A DNA stretch of 64,000 nt from Hypoxylon rubiginosum. Lineage: Eukaryota; Ascomycota; Sordariomycetes; Xylariales; Hypoxylaceae. The notes beneath the pieces are model-generated. The model made no database searches. It had not been told where the DNA came from and saw nothing but the letters and a program-made list of their open reading frames with translations. The position numbers were made by a program, and so were the translations under genes. The DNA lies in the NCBI GenBank assembly GCA_902806565.1, contig CADCXA010000042.1, positions 1 through 64,000 on the forward strand, given 5' to 3'. Positions 43,911 to 55,124 of this stretch are shown here, piece after piece. Within the stretch, counting starts at the first letter, position 1. The number at the start of each line of letters is the position of its first letter.

Positions 43911-46504
43911 ATAATATGTGAAACAGCTTTGGAGCCTGTGACTTGGATGAGGTGGATATTGGTACTTTCACCTGATATAGGGGTTTTGTACTACTAGCGG
44001 TATAATAACAGAAAGGGGCTACCTAGCACTTTTATAAATAATATCCTCGTGTACGAACAACATTTTCCATTACCTCGGGATCACAATGGACGTGAAATGA
44101 ACCCATGAAGAAACTCAAAGATGACTGCTACCACTGACGTTATTGTAATGTGTAATGCTAGACCACCACCCAGGTCAATACTCGAGATTTTATATCCTCC
44201 CTCCCCTATTGCGCTTCCTATCACCCTTGGGGGCATGACTACGAGTTCTTGGAGGACACACCACCAGCTAGAATTGCTTCAACACCAGTAATGATCGTGA
44301 CATGCTGTCTCGAAGGCTTCATGGAGCTACAGTTCTCCAAAATGGCACTGGAATCATCTCTTCTACTCAGCTTCTCAGCTTCTCAGCGGTTTTGTCTCCC
44401 CCTTTCTCGGTATGTAATGTAACAGTAGCAGTGGTAGTCAACACCAGAATCCTGTCTTGCTTGACCGAGATACAAGGGCACAAACAACCTCAGTTCCCAC
44501 ACAGACGCTAATTATCCTACACCAAGAGGTGAAATTTTTGCTAATCGTCAAAGCGTCAGTACACATTAGGTCTAGGTACAGCGTCAGTGCTCGGCTAACA
44601 ACCCGTTTGCCCTGCTGCCACTGGCCCTATCCAGCCCGCTAACCCTTAGGAGACGTATATACCCGAATAGACTCACCGTTCAGCAAGAAAGAAGCAAGAC
44701 TGTGCCGGGTTGGCGGCCGGGTAGACCTTAGGGTGGAGTGGTAGTGAGGTGTGAAGACAAGAACGCTAAATAAATGCTCAAAAATCTATCCGAGATAGAT
44801 CAAAAACGGTGCCTTCGGTCCTCCCGTAAGGGGTTCGATCCCCCTCGCGGTCAATTTTTTTTTCGGTTTTCTGTTCTCTCCCCCCGACCCCCCCTTTTCT
44901 TTTCTTTTTTCGCGGGAACTCCTACGGTCTCCTCGGTGTAATTCTAATGAATTAAACTTCTCTTTTTATTATGAGCATATAGATTCTATTTTTACTAATT
45001 CTTTAAACACTGTATTACAGGTATCCAGCTTTGGAGGTGGTCCTGATATACATTACTCTCAGGTGCCACTATCTCCAACACACCCCTATTAAGTCACTGT
45101 TTGTGCACACCACAACCTCTCTAAGCCATTATATATTTAATTATGGGATTTTATTGATATCTTAACATATAAGTCGCGTGCTACGGTCACTCGTGCTGGA
45201 GCATTCGGTCACCTAAGATTTAAATACGTCTTGTTTCTTCTTTAGTTCAGTTCAACAAGCTACCTAATTCTCCGCCAACTCCAACACTCTAACAGATTCG
45301 ACTGATAGCTAAGTAGTTCAATATATATAGTCACTGGACTTAGAGAGCTTAAAATGCCTGTACTGATAGTATTAGGTGTACTACATAAAATTAATACCCC
45401 TTAAGTCTGTGTCTTCGTCCGAAGTGGCTTCATTCGCAATTCTGTTTAATCAGGAGGATAAAATACCGTCGATTCAAGGTGCTTCTAATGGTAGAACCAT
45501 CTAGTATATGAAATTCCGAGTTTTCTTCCGTGATACTCAATGATGACAGTGACACTAGAGTGTAAGACAAGACGCGTAGAACATCTCGTTCGGATGACGT
45601 GCATCAAAATTATCATGAAGTTACCATATAGATCAGACGATTTATGCATATATATCTTGATAAGTATCAGGTATCATTCTAAGAAAGTCTACTTATCTTG
45701 AGAGGTGTGTTGCACTACATATGGACGTCTTTCGTAGACGTGATGGTTGCATGTAAGTGTCCGTACCTATAAGTTTCTGTACCAGTCTCCGTACCCCGAG
45801 TAGACGCATATACCCGACGAAGCCAAATGCGGTATACTACCATGTCTGATATAGGTTAGCCCGTACGGATTAAACTGGGCAGTTGGGGAAAACTAGAGAA
45901 CTGATCAATGATCGATCTAGAGCCAACTTAAAAAGAAAAGAAGAAAAAGGTCTTGGTGGCCATGTCTGCCATGTGTGTGGTGTGTGGTGTGTGACCTCAA
46001 CGAACAACGACCAATCCGAAACTTGGACCATTCTATGCACGATCATTTACCAAATCAGAAATCTTCTTTTATAAATTCAATGTGACGTCTCTCCAAGTAA
46101 TTCTATTCCGGTCTCACAAAAAAAAGTTTCTTTCTCATCTGTGCTACTACTCACCTTTTTAATTTCTTCTCTACCACGTGCTAAAAATTCTTGGGTACAT
46201 ACATGAGATTAATCAAGCCACAGCGAAACCACTTGCAGTAGCTCGTTGAAGTTCGTACCCGTCCAACCACAGCGCACGCGGTAGCCCGACACAACCCCGC
46301 GATTCCTCCCGATTGGGTCCCTTGTGGCGGCAGGTAAGTAACCGATAAGCTGTTGTGTGAGTGTGTGTCGTTTGTCTCAAACCAAATTTTTTTTTCCACC
46401 CCCCTTACCCTTTCTCCCTTGCCTGACGCCGGCTGCAGGACCGAAAAATTTAAATAACCTGACGATCCAGCGCCCCGAAGGTCTCCTTTCTTTTTCTAGT
46501 CACT
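43911..46504. other. Gene-poor interval upstream of the PRPP synthetase gene
   Basis: Lower G+C than the preceding stretch, with no open frame of note. Repeated CACTTTTGGATA words occur near 43850-43885 and a tRNA-like 3' fragment near 44829. A short GTGTGTGGTGTGTGGTGTGTG run lies near 45971-45992. The last few hundred bases hold the promoter and leader of the PRPP synthetase gene. Decayed transposon sequence is possible but no element can be named. Confidence 0.4.
44829..44863 (+). other. tRNA-like 3' fragment: T-arm, B box and oligo-T
   Basis: A perfect five-pair T stem (AGGGG/CCCCT) encloses a TTCGATC loop. This gives the pol III B-box GGTTCGATCC at 44832-44841, followed by CGCGGTC, CAA-like end and a T9 run. 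No matching 5' acceptor strand or D arm is found upstream (a GGAGTGGTAG word near 44733 is a weak A-box candidate), so it is not called as an intact tRNA. Confidence 0.5.
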
Positions 46505-48111
46505 ATGGGCGACATGGCGAACGAGATTAAGCTGCTCTCGGGCAACAGCCACCCGAGCCTGGCCAAGGCCGTGGCCGATCGGTAGGTCACTTTTCATATT
46601 TTATATTTATTTCCTTTAATTTCCTTCCGTACGGTTCGGACGAGATAATACAAGCAAAAAACGGCGGTGTTCGGCTATTGGTGGCTTTCCTCCCAAGCCC
46701 GGCGTATGACGAAATTGCAAGATCACCAAAAATGATCGACCGAGACGGAAGCAACTTCAATATGGGCAATCTCTGGCTAACCATGAGCTCTCTACTATCA
46801 ATAGGCTCGGCATTGAGATCGCCAAGACGATGAGTTTGAATTATTCAAACCAGGAGACCAGCGTGACGGTGGGCGAATCAGTTCGGGACGAAGATGGTAC
46901 AGGAACTTCCACATCCGATCTTTCGGTTTTGCATCTTGGGCTAATGTGATGGCCTCCCCCCTTTTCCAGTCTTCATCCTGCAGTCGACGGCGCCGGGCGA
47001 CATCAATGACGGACTTATGGAGCTGCTCATCATGATCCACGCCTGCCGCACGGCCTCGGCGCGGCGCATCACGGCCGTGATCCCCAACTTCCCCTACGCG
47101 CGGCAGGACAAGAAGGACAAGAGCCGCGCGCCCATCTCGGCCAAGCTCATCGCCAACATGTTGCAGACGGCCGGCTGCAACCACGTCATCACCATGGACC
47201 TCCACGCCTCCCAGATCCAGGGCTTCTTCAACGTCCCCGTCGACAACCTCTACGCCGAGCCCAGCGTCCTGCGCTGGATCCGCGAGAACCTCGCCGGCGA
47301 GGACACCGTCATCGTGAGCCCCGACGCCGGCGGCGCCAAGAGGTAGGTCGTCCAAGGTTTCATATGCGCGTGTTGTAGCATATTGTTAGGAAAAGGGGAA
47401 GAAAGCTGACATGGCGCGACACAGGGCTACGTCTATCGCGGACCGTCTCGACCGCGGTTTCGCGCTCATCCACAAGGAGCGTCCGCGTCCGAACGTCGTG
47501 GGCAGGATGGTGCTAGTCGGTGACGTCGTGGACAAGGTCGCCATTCTGGTCGACGACATGGCCGACACCTGCGGTACCTTGGCGTAAGTAAAAATTCGCC
47601 CCCTTCCCCCTCACCTTCTAGCTCCAACCAAACCAACCAACCAACCAACCGAACCCATACACGGGCGGACGGCAGTGGCGAAAACAAAATCGCTGACATT
47701 CAACTTACCCCCTACAGCAAAGCGGCGGCCACGGTAAAAGACCACGGCGCGCGCGAGGTCATCGCCGTCGTCACGCACGGCATCCTGAGCGGCGACGCCA
47801 TCAACATCCTCAACAACAGCTGCCTGAGCCAGGTCGTCGTCACCAACACCGTGCCCCTCGGCGACAAGATCCACCGCTGCAAGAAGCTGCGCGTCATCGA
47901 CGTCAGCCCCACCCTCGCCGAGGCCATCCGCCGCACCCACAACGGCGAGAGCGTGAGGTACGTTTCCTGTTTCCTGTTTATCTATCTATCTATTCTTCCC
48001 TACCTACCTACCTACCTATCCTCCCTTCTTTTCTATAGTAGAGATCAAGAAAGATATCTAGTCGCTGACGAAAACTCTTGCAGTTTCCTATTCACTCACG
48101 CTCCGGTCTGA
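46505..48111 (+). CDS. prs: Ribose-phosphate pyrophosphokinase (PRPP synthetase)
   Basis: Six exons: 46505-46581, 46805-46896, 46970-47342, 47425-47583, 47718-47957 and 48084-48111, sum 969 nt (322 residues), the usual length. The enzyme makes PRPP from ribose-5-phosphate and ATP for purine, pyrimidine, histidine, tryptophan and NAD synthesis. Visible landmarks: [19 protein letters not shown] at the N-terminus; the ATP/flexible-loop region [32 protein letters not shown], whose His binds Mg-[12 protein letters not shown]; and the PRPP loop [10 protein letters not shown]. It resembles the shorter fungal subunits (Prs2/Prs3/Prs4 group) rather than the long, insertion-bearing Prs1/Prs5; the exact paralogue is uncertain. 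The last exon is only 28 nt (FLFTHAPV end). Confidence 0.95.
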
Positions 48112-48704
48112 TGTGTGACGAACACACACGAGTATTTTTAAGGAGACAGAGAGGACCAAAACGTGCTGGGTACGCGCATACGCGCTTTTAGGGAAAGGAA
48201 ATCGGGTGGGCTCGTTCGTTTTCTGGAGTTCTGAGAAAGATTGCATTGGGGATTGCTTATACGGAAGAGAGGAGCCAAAGACGTGATAGAGGATACATGA
48301 GATCATATACGTAAGGAGCTCATTGCACCCCACGCACATGCTATATCGCATCTGCGTCTGGATATACATTAGGTATGCTATGATTGCATATTTACACTTG
48401 CATATTTAACAATTTCGGCATGGGTCATGGCGAAATGGGATGGGCAAATTGATTTCAGGAAGCATCATGTCACATAGCATTGAGTACTCCAATATAGAAA
48501 TGCCTATATTGGAGTGCGAATACAAACGATTATTGAAACACAGCGTGGTTTGGGAATCTTGATCTCATATTTTTGGTTCCGGGAATACACTCATGATGCC
48601 GGGCTATCTTTTTGACCAGCCACTAATCTTTCTTCCCTCGATGCCATTGCCTATGTGCCCGAATGCAAAGAACCAGAAGACACCAACCAAACGCCTGTAG
48701 GGAT
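48112..48704. other. Convergent 3' region of prs and eS6 genes
   Basis: About 590 bp of transcript-end sequence between converging genes. It contains a perfect 12-bp hairpin at 48486-48515. Confidence 0.5.
48486..48515. repeat. 12-bp perfect inverted repeat with 6-nt loop
   Basis: ACTCCAATATAG (48486-48497) and CTATATTGGAGT (48504-48515) are exact reverse complements. It lies between two converging genes, closer to the eS6 stop codon at 48705 (about 190 bp) than to the prs stop codon (about 375 bp), so it may fold in a transcript end. Confidence 0.85.
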
Positions 48705-49806
48705 TTACTTGCGCATAGAGCTTGCGCGTCTCTTGCGGGCATCGGCCTTGTGGGCACGGGCCTCGGCAACACGCTTGGCCAGGACCTGGGCGTACTCGTT
48801 CTGTAGAATATTAGTATATGAAAGATGTGTAATACCAATATCAGGGTCAAACATACCGCCTCATCCTTGACCTTCTCGGCCTGTCGTCGCTTGAGCGCGA
48901 TCCGGTGGCGCTTGTGCTGGAGACGCTGGGGGGTGACCAGTCTCTGGATCTTGGGGGCCTTGGTATAAGGCTTCTTGCCCTCCTTCTTGGGCTGGACCTC
49001 TCGTCGAATGACGTACTTTCGGACCTATATAGCAGAAACCCAAAGCATTAGCCATTTTTTGGGTGTTCCCATTTTATAATATTGTATATCCTCTCAGACT
49101 CTGCTCGGTGGTATTCATTGCAAGGGATTCGACTCTCTCATCCCGCAGAAGCAACGACCGAGCAGGCGATGACGGATGAAGAAGCTAGACAACTTACATC
49201 GTCATCCTTGCTGAGACCGAAGAAGCGGCGGATCTTGGTGGCACGCTTGGGGCCGAGGCGCTTGGGGTGGACGACGTCGGTCAGGCCGGGGATGTCGTTG
49301 TCGCCCTGCTTGACGATGGAGAGGGCGAGAACGGAAAGGTCCATGCCGACGATGCAGCCGCGGACCGACTTTCGCTTGCGCTCACCGGTGCGGCGGGGGC
49401 GGTAGCACGAGTGGCCTTCGGCAAGGAGGAGTCGGACACGGGTAGGGTGCATGACACCCTGCTTCATCGGGAAACCTTGCTTGTCGTTGCCGCCGGTGAT
49501 GCGGAAGATGTAGCCCTTGAACTCATCGCCAACGTTGTCACCGGGAACTTCAGCGCCCATCTAGTAGCAACAGCCATGTCAGCACATTCAAGTCCCAAGC
49601 GATGGTAATGGTAGCCGTCCAGAAAAGTTCCAGATGGAGAAGACGGTGGATATAGATTTGAAGGTGTTCGAAAGTTCGCATCGACGATAACCAAAAAAGG
49701 GCCAAAAACGTACGCGCTTCTCCATAAAGTCTCGGAGCTTTCGCTCATCTTCGATCTCGACTAGCTTCTGGCTGCCATTGGCAGGGTAAGAGATGTTCAA
49801 CTTCAT
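48705..49806 (-). CDS. rps6: 40S ribosomal protein eS6
   Basis: Four exons: 49806-49714, 49560-49198, 49024-48857 and 48800-48705, sum 720 nt (239 residues), as expected for fungal eS6. Sequence runs [20 protein letters not shown], then [40 protein letters not shown] and [19 protein letters not shown], then the long basic helix. The C-terminus KRRASSMRK keeps the Arg-Arg-x-Ser-Ser phosphorylation sites targeted by S6-kinase-type AGC kinases in the TORC1 pathway. Every exon ends at a codon boundary (phase 0). It diverges from ctf8 across 342 bp, which probably holds both promoters. Confidence 0.97.
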
Positions 49807-50148
49807 CTCGACGGTGGGTTGTCGCGTCGACTGTGTTGTGTTGTTGGATGAAGTCGAATCGTGAAAATGGAACCGGAGAAAATTAAAGGGAAAGAAGCTT
49901 TGGTTGTGTGATTTTTCCTTTCGCCTAATCCAATTTTTCCTGAGTGGGAAAAGGTGGAGACACGCTAGGGCTACTGGGTGGCACGGACCACCTTAGACTT
50001 GTGGCCATTGGGGCCAATTGCCCGAAGAAAATCCATTAACGCTTTGAAGACCCACCTTTTCTAGAACATATCTCTGCCTCTCTGCCTCTCTGCCTCTCAG
50101 CCTGTGATATTATCGTCCAAGCTTGATGAGGGTTTTACTCTCCCCACA
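49807..50148. promoter_or_regulatory. Divergent promoter of eS6 and ctf8
   Basis: 342 bp between two divergent start codons. A CTCTGCCT repeat (four to five units, about 50068-50103) lies just before ctf8. No other motif is called. Confidence 0.5.
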
Positions 50149-50619
50149 ATGACTTCTTCCGTTCAGTTGCACCCAAGGAAGCCTGAGGCCAAAGCTACAA
50201 GTCAGAGCCCTCTCCCTCAACTCATACAGACCCCTTCCGGCTTGGCGATTCTAGAGCTCCAAGGTACTATCAACCTGCCTCAGGCTGGCGAGAACAGCGA
50301 GCACAATACTCCAGAGGTGGATGTTGGACGTATCGTATTTCCAGACTATCACCCGGACACTCAGGACCCCTCTAGCACCTCCTGGATGAAGCAGGTCTAT
50401 CTTTACGTGGGTGAGCATCAGCGACTCACCGGAGAGGTCAAGAAATTGCCCAAAGCCATGGCCATCATCAAAAAGCGAGCCAAGTCCGGAGATGATATAG
50501 ATATGGCCGATGACCACTCTGAATCTACGACTGAGGATCTTGAAGTGGTCGAGATCGTCAAGCACAAACTTGTATTTTCTCAACGACCAGAGCCTGTGGG
50601 AACCAAACCAGCGCACTAG
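50149..50619 (+). CDS. ctf8: Chromosome transmission fidelity protein 8 (Ctf8)
   Basis: Single exon, 156 residues from ATG 50149 (MTSSVQLHP); an in-frame ATG at 50104 would add 15 residues. Ctf8 joins Dcc1 and Ctf18 to form the alternative clamp loader that acts on PCNA for sister-chromatid cohesion and replication-checkpoint signalling. The family core is clear: LAILELQGTINLP, GRIVFPDYHPD, WMKQVYLYVGEHQRLTGEV and KKLPKAMAIIKKR, then EIVKHKLVFSQRPEPVG at the end. An acidic segment of about 25 residues (KSGDDIDMADDHSESTTED) lies before the last strand, a common lineage-specific insertion. Confident on family. Confidence 0.92.
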   Translation: MTSSVQLHPRKPEAKATSQSPLPQLIQTPSGLAILELQGTINLPQAGENSEHNTPEVDVGRIVFPDYHPDTQDPSSTSWMKQVYLYVGEHQRLTGEVKKLPKAMAIIKKRAKSGDDIDMADDHSESTTEDLEVVEIVKHKLVFSQRPEPVGTKPAH

Positions 50620-52262
50620 AGACTATGACGATAAGCACGACTCTTAACGAGAGCTCCAACATGGATAGATCCGTTTGCGTAGATCCTGGCCAGACATATT
50701 TGGGCTCAGAATTGCGCGTTATATCTTTACACAGCTTTGCCATGTCTGGAATGACACGAGCAGCCGATCTACGGTATTGAAACATTGCTGCCCAAAGCAA
50801 GTCTTCGGGGCCATAGTATAACGTACTGAGAGGCAATATGCTACTAGCAAGTAGCCGTCCGAGGGATCAACTAGTGACAGCCATCCGGTTGGATGCGTTG
50901 GTTAACGGTAACCACATCCCTTGTAGGAATGGTCTATACCCAACGAACCCATGATCAGGAACATGGAGCTAAGCTATCCTCCGTTTGAAACCTTTGTTCA
51001 TTCATGGAGACGACTTCTCTGGTTAACGGGAAGTTCTGATAGCTGCTCGACTGAGGTCTACGGGATAGTAAATCTGGACTTGGGACGAATCTGATGGAGC
51101 ATGATAGTCACAAGATTAAAATAAGAACAGCAGATTGTATGAGATAGTCTAATAAGACTTGTATCACAGCAACTTGTATCTAGAGCTACAACTGCTTCCC
51201 TTCGAAATCTCTCATCTACTATGAAGTGCACCAAAGCCGCGAATGAAGGTAGAAAATTCCATCACAAAATTTATGTATTTAATTAATATCACAAACAGCA
51301 AGAATCGATCGTGTCCTTGGAAATCATAGCAGTATTTACCCCATTGACTTTTTAATACATGACTGGCTTCTCTTGGTAACTTGAGTTACCTCATCTTCAC
51401 ATGCCCCTACTTTCCCGGGGGAATGGACCCCGGTTGTCCGATAAGATTGATAAGCCCGATCAGATCTAACCTTATGCGACCCACTTTTTAAGCCTGGCTT
51501 TAGCCATTCGGCCATTGAAAGCCGACGTGATCGCGCAACTTTACCAACTTTACAACTTCATCTACTATTTTCCATCTCGCGACACTCATCCATCCACAGA
51601 CGACTTTCTACACCATATCCTCGATAGTAGTCGATACGCACCAACTGTACGCGATACGTGGAGGAGACTTGCTGAAGCTGGGAATTCTTGCGATATCGAG
51701 GCCGCTCGTCCGTATAACGTCATCTCTCGAACTCTACAAAGTAATCGCCTTCAAAAGTCGCTTTGACAGGTTGCTCGATGATTGCTTCGCGCGTCCGAGG
51801 GTCTGTGCTTTTGGAAATCGAGTAATCAGCAAACACCAAACGCAATTCGAAGCGGTTGCTCCTCGACATAAATTCTCGATTCCCCCAGACCTTGCCCAAC
51901 CTTTCTTCGTCCACAACTTCTAGTCCATTTCTCGAGCCTGAGACTACAACTTCGTCTCAACCTTTCACACAAAAACTGCTGCCGATTCGACTTCTGCCAT
52001 CGCCATTTGAGGTTTAGCAACTCTATCCCATCGTCTGGATATCTCTTCCTCTGGCTTTTCAATCAAAGCAATTCATCTGATTCTTTCTACAAAGACATCG
52101 ATAAACCAAACCCTACCAACCTGTCCTCGGCTTTCGCGATATTTCCACTCTACAAACCTCTCAGCATCACACTTCCAACTTCTCATCAAATCTACGGGCG
52201 ATTCGTCTACTCAGCTTTCACTACATCAAAACATCTTCTCTCGATCCGACATAATAACAACA
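50620..52262. other. Intergenic between ctf8 and taf10
   Basis: About 1.6 kb. A minus-strand 92-codon frame (50558-50836) overlaps the ctf8 end and has a hydrophobic segment (VVLIVIVSSALVWF), but there is no support for it as a gene. The last 700 bp are CT- and CA-rich and lead into the taf10 start, probably a long leader that may contain an intron. Confidence 0.4.
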
Positions 52263-52874
52263 ATGTCGAACGTACCTGTTGAGAACGACCAGGCCCCTCA
52301 TGCTGCTTCGCAGCGGAATGAGGAGAACCCCATGCTCGCAGAATCGAAGCTGCCTACCAGAAAGGACACATCTCTGAAGGAATTCTTGTCCAAGATGGAT
52401 GACTACGCGCCTATCGTGAGCGATTTGCAGCCAACTCTTTGGCCGTGCCAGGCGTACTAACCATCCTCGCAGATTCCTGACGCAGTCACTAACTTCTACA
52501 TGACGAAGGCCGGTCTTCCGCCTCCGCCGATCACGGATCCTCGCCTCGCACGCCTGATCGCGCTGGCCGTACAGAAGTTCGTCGCCGATATTGCCGCCGA
52601 CGCCTATCAGTACAGCCGGATCCGTGCCTCAAACACCAGCGCTAACAACTTGATGGGCAACCTCGGTGCCGCGGGAGGACTCCAGATTCCCGGCCAAACC
52701 CAGGCTGGCGCCAAAGACCAGGGACGCGGTGGACCGTTGGGCATCCAGCGACCGGGCTACGGCGGCGGCGGCCAAGGCGGTAGCCAGAACCGCACCGTTC
52801 TCACGATGGAAGATCTTGGTATGGCCGTGGGCGAGTACGGCGTCAACGTGAAGCGAAGCGAGTTCTACCGATGA
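52263..52874 (+). CDS. taf10: Transcription initiation factor TFIID / SAGA subunit Taf10
   Basis: Two exons, 52263-52415 and 52473-52874, 555 nt (184 residues); the intron has a GTGAGC donor, a TACTAAC branch site and a CGCAG acceptor. Taf10 is a histone-fold protein shared by TFIID and SAGA. The family signature is clear: [30 protein letters not shown] across the splice junction, then [30 protein letters not shown], and finally the helix ending [24 protein letters not shown]. Between the two histone-fold parts lies a Gly/Gln-rich linker ([17 protein letters not shown]), the usual low-complexity insertion in fungal Taf10. Start at ATG 52263 gives a charged N-terminus. Confidence 0.96.
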
Positions 52875-53427
52875 GCTCGAGGTACGTGATGAGACCTACA
52901 AACAAGCTGTCCCAAGTACTTCTACTAACTCCATTTCGCTTAGGCATCTACGAGATCCCAGCAGTATTCTTGTGCGGAAGCGAAGCAAAGCTGGAGATCA
53001 CGATGCTCTGTTAAACAGTTATTACAACACATCATGTACAAAACAAACGCGAGACGTTCGCTCTACAGGACGACCTCGCAGAATGGGGAAACCGGAAATC
53101 TTGCTTTCAGGGAACATGCATTGGCGTTCAGGATTAGGGACTTCTTGCTTTTTTCAAAGTTGACTGTTTTTACGTCTGGATGAGACACTTTTACAGAAAA
53201 GGGTATTTGCATTGTACTTAGATACCAGTCCGCAGACGACTCGCACCAACTACACACAGAGTGGTGCCAATTGAGGCGTATTTCCTTGTTCTCTCTTGAT
53301 CGTATTTTTTACACTGCCAGTGCGTAATGTACAGCTGCTGGTAATCAGCTCGTAAAATGTGTTCGTCCCTCCCATCGTGCCTAGAACGCCGGGGATGTGT
53401 GTCGGTTGCGTATACATATAAATCGTT
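52875..53427. other. Convergent 3' region of taf10 and uS19m genes
   Basis: About 550 bp. Nothing recognisable. Confidence 0.4.
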
Positions 53428-53942
53428 TCATGTCATGGCTCGGGTCCAGATGAACGGCTTTCTCGTGCTAAAACGTAAAAAAAGAAAAAGCATGTTAGGA
53501 AATTATAACTATAGTCATACCAATCGATATCAGGACGGGGAACGTACGGAGAGAACTCGCCGAGCTTGTGGCCGACCATCTCCTCGGTGATCTCGACGTC
53601 GACGTAGTCCTTGCCGTTGTAGACCTGGAACTTGAGGCCGACGAAGCTGGGCAGGATGGTGGCGGCGCGCGCCTGCGTCCGGATCGGTCTGACTCTCTCG
53701 CCTGCGGCCGGGCGGACTATGGGGAGGCTGTATCATGGCATTGTAAGCTTGCCTGCCTGCATATGACGAACGTCCCTATGTCATGTCTTCGTTGGGGGTG
53801 GGTTATATCTTACGGTACAATGTGAGGTCCTATTACAAGTTAGATGGGGCCAATCGAACACGGAGGGTAATTTGTAAAATGGGAATGGAGGCTTACCTTT
53901 CCACACTGAGCGGCCTTTCATAAGCCACCGTGTTGGCTGCAT
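53428..53942 (-). CDS. rsm19: Mitochondrial small ribosomal subunit protein uS19m
   Basis: Four exons, 53942-53897, 53829-53814, 53727-53548 and 53467-53428, sum 282 nt (93 residues), close to the size of yeast Rsm19. Product: [20 protein letters not shown], then [45 protein letters not shown] and [12 protein letters not shown]. The S19 signature ([24 protein letters not shown]) is intact; lack of an archaeal/cytosolic-type N-terminal extension and the short C-terminus mark the mitochondrial form. The protein binds the 3' domain of the small-subunit rRNA in the head. Exon 2 is only 16 nt, split across codons for Gly-Pro-His-Ile-Val-Pro, so automated prediction could easily miss it. Confidence 0.9.
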
Positions 53943-54971
53943 TTTGTCGTGATGTTGGAGCTGACGGTAATGAGAAAGCTTGTCGCATCAAATTCCGTCT
54001 AACATTGGTATGTTGGTATGGTATCGATAATGCTTTTCTGCGATATGATTACCTAACGTGAGTGGCATTGGGATATCACTATATCCATCTCTTAGCCCCC
54101 GATAGATGCCTGTTTCTTATATGCTCAAGTAATCCGACTTATAATGAATGTAACGGTGATTTCAGACTTGTCCAACTACAACCGTCGACGGGACCACCAA
54201 GACCAAAACCGAGTCGCGTCTCCGACACGAGGCAACGTTCCTAATCCGAATCGGGGACCTGGGCTTGTTATTCCCATTTAACCCTTGTGGCTACCGGCCT
54301 GGTTTCGTTCTCTAGTCCCACGTCATTTAACAATTCCCCCCAACTCTTGTGTGCTCCCAATTGCGATTATGAAATTCCCCATTGCCACGCGGAGAAGACG
54401 TGCCCCTTAGCATGATCTAATATACATGCGGAGTGCTATCCCCCGCCCCCCTGGAAGCAGCAACGAGCTTCAGGAGAGAGAGCTCGACTGAATCGCGTTG
54501 TCTTTTCGGCCCTATCTTTCGACGTCACTATAGTCTAGCGACTATATCTCATTTCTCTTCTAATAAGTTGTACTCGTTGTTTGGGTAATGACGAAAGAAA
54601 GTACCTGACTCAGTTGTCTACTGTAACAGGAGACTACTCGGTCACATACGAAGAACCGTAGCATTAGAGCTCCAATACTAGTCCTTACAAGGACTAAGGA
54701 ACCAACCATCGAGTAGACCACTCTACTAAAGACAAGCAACGCAGCCAAGCCGCTGGTAAGCCGCTTCTCTCTTCCGGCGCGATGTCTCGTCCCCCCAGAC
54801 TTATTACATGGCCCCATCGGTAAACCCTGCGAGGGACGAGCAGCTTTTTTAATATGAGGCTCAATGGTCCTGCATGTCCGCACAGATCTACGATCCCCCT
54901 CGCCGTAATTGTCTTTAGCGCCGTAATGAACCACCCCTAGACCCGTTGTCTATGCTTCCTTTCTCCTTTGC
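53943..54971. other. Intergenic between uS19m and the endoglucanase gene
   Basis: About 1 kb of shared upstream sequence between divergent genes. A CCCCCGCCCCCC tract near 54440 reads as CreA-like GCGGGG on the minus strand. No gene is seen; the minus-strand 124-codon frame at 54560-54934 is featureless. Confidence 0.4.
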
Positions 54972-55004
54972 GTGGGGCGGAGCGTCGGCTTCCGGCCCGC
55001 GGGG
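54972..55004 (+). promoter_or_regulatory. Cluster of CreA/Cre1-like sites
   Basis: Three matches to the carbon-catabolite repressor consensus SYGGRG in 33 bp: GTGGGG (54972-54977), GCGGAG (54977-54982) and GCGGGG (54999-55004). They lie about 120-150 bp before the endoglucanase start and just upstream of a TATA-like site. Paired sites of this kind repress cellulase genes on glucose in other ascomycetes. Confidence 0.55.
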
Positions 55005-55016
55005 ATATCTCAGAGG

Positions 55017-55022
55017 TATAAG
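55017..55022 (+). promoter_or_regulatory. TATA-like element of the endoglucanase gene
   Basis: TATAAG, 103 bp before the ATG at 55125 and followed by CT-rich sequence; fits a core promoter. Confidence 0.5.
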
Positions 55023-55124
55023 AGGTCGTCCTATCGCGGGTTACGAGACAGAGAGAGAGGCTTGTTGTTTCTTTCAACCCTCTCCCGTTCATACGTCTTC
55101 GCGGTAAACCTACCTAAAGACACC

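Noticed and set aside
44690..44863. Intact tRNA gene
   Set aside because: The T-arm and terminator fit, but no D arm with U8 and no 5' acceptor strand pairing with CGCGGTC was found.
50558..50836. Minus-strand 92-codon frame with a hydrophobic segment
   Set aside because: It overlaps the end of ctf8 in antisense and lacks any gene context.
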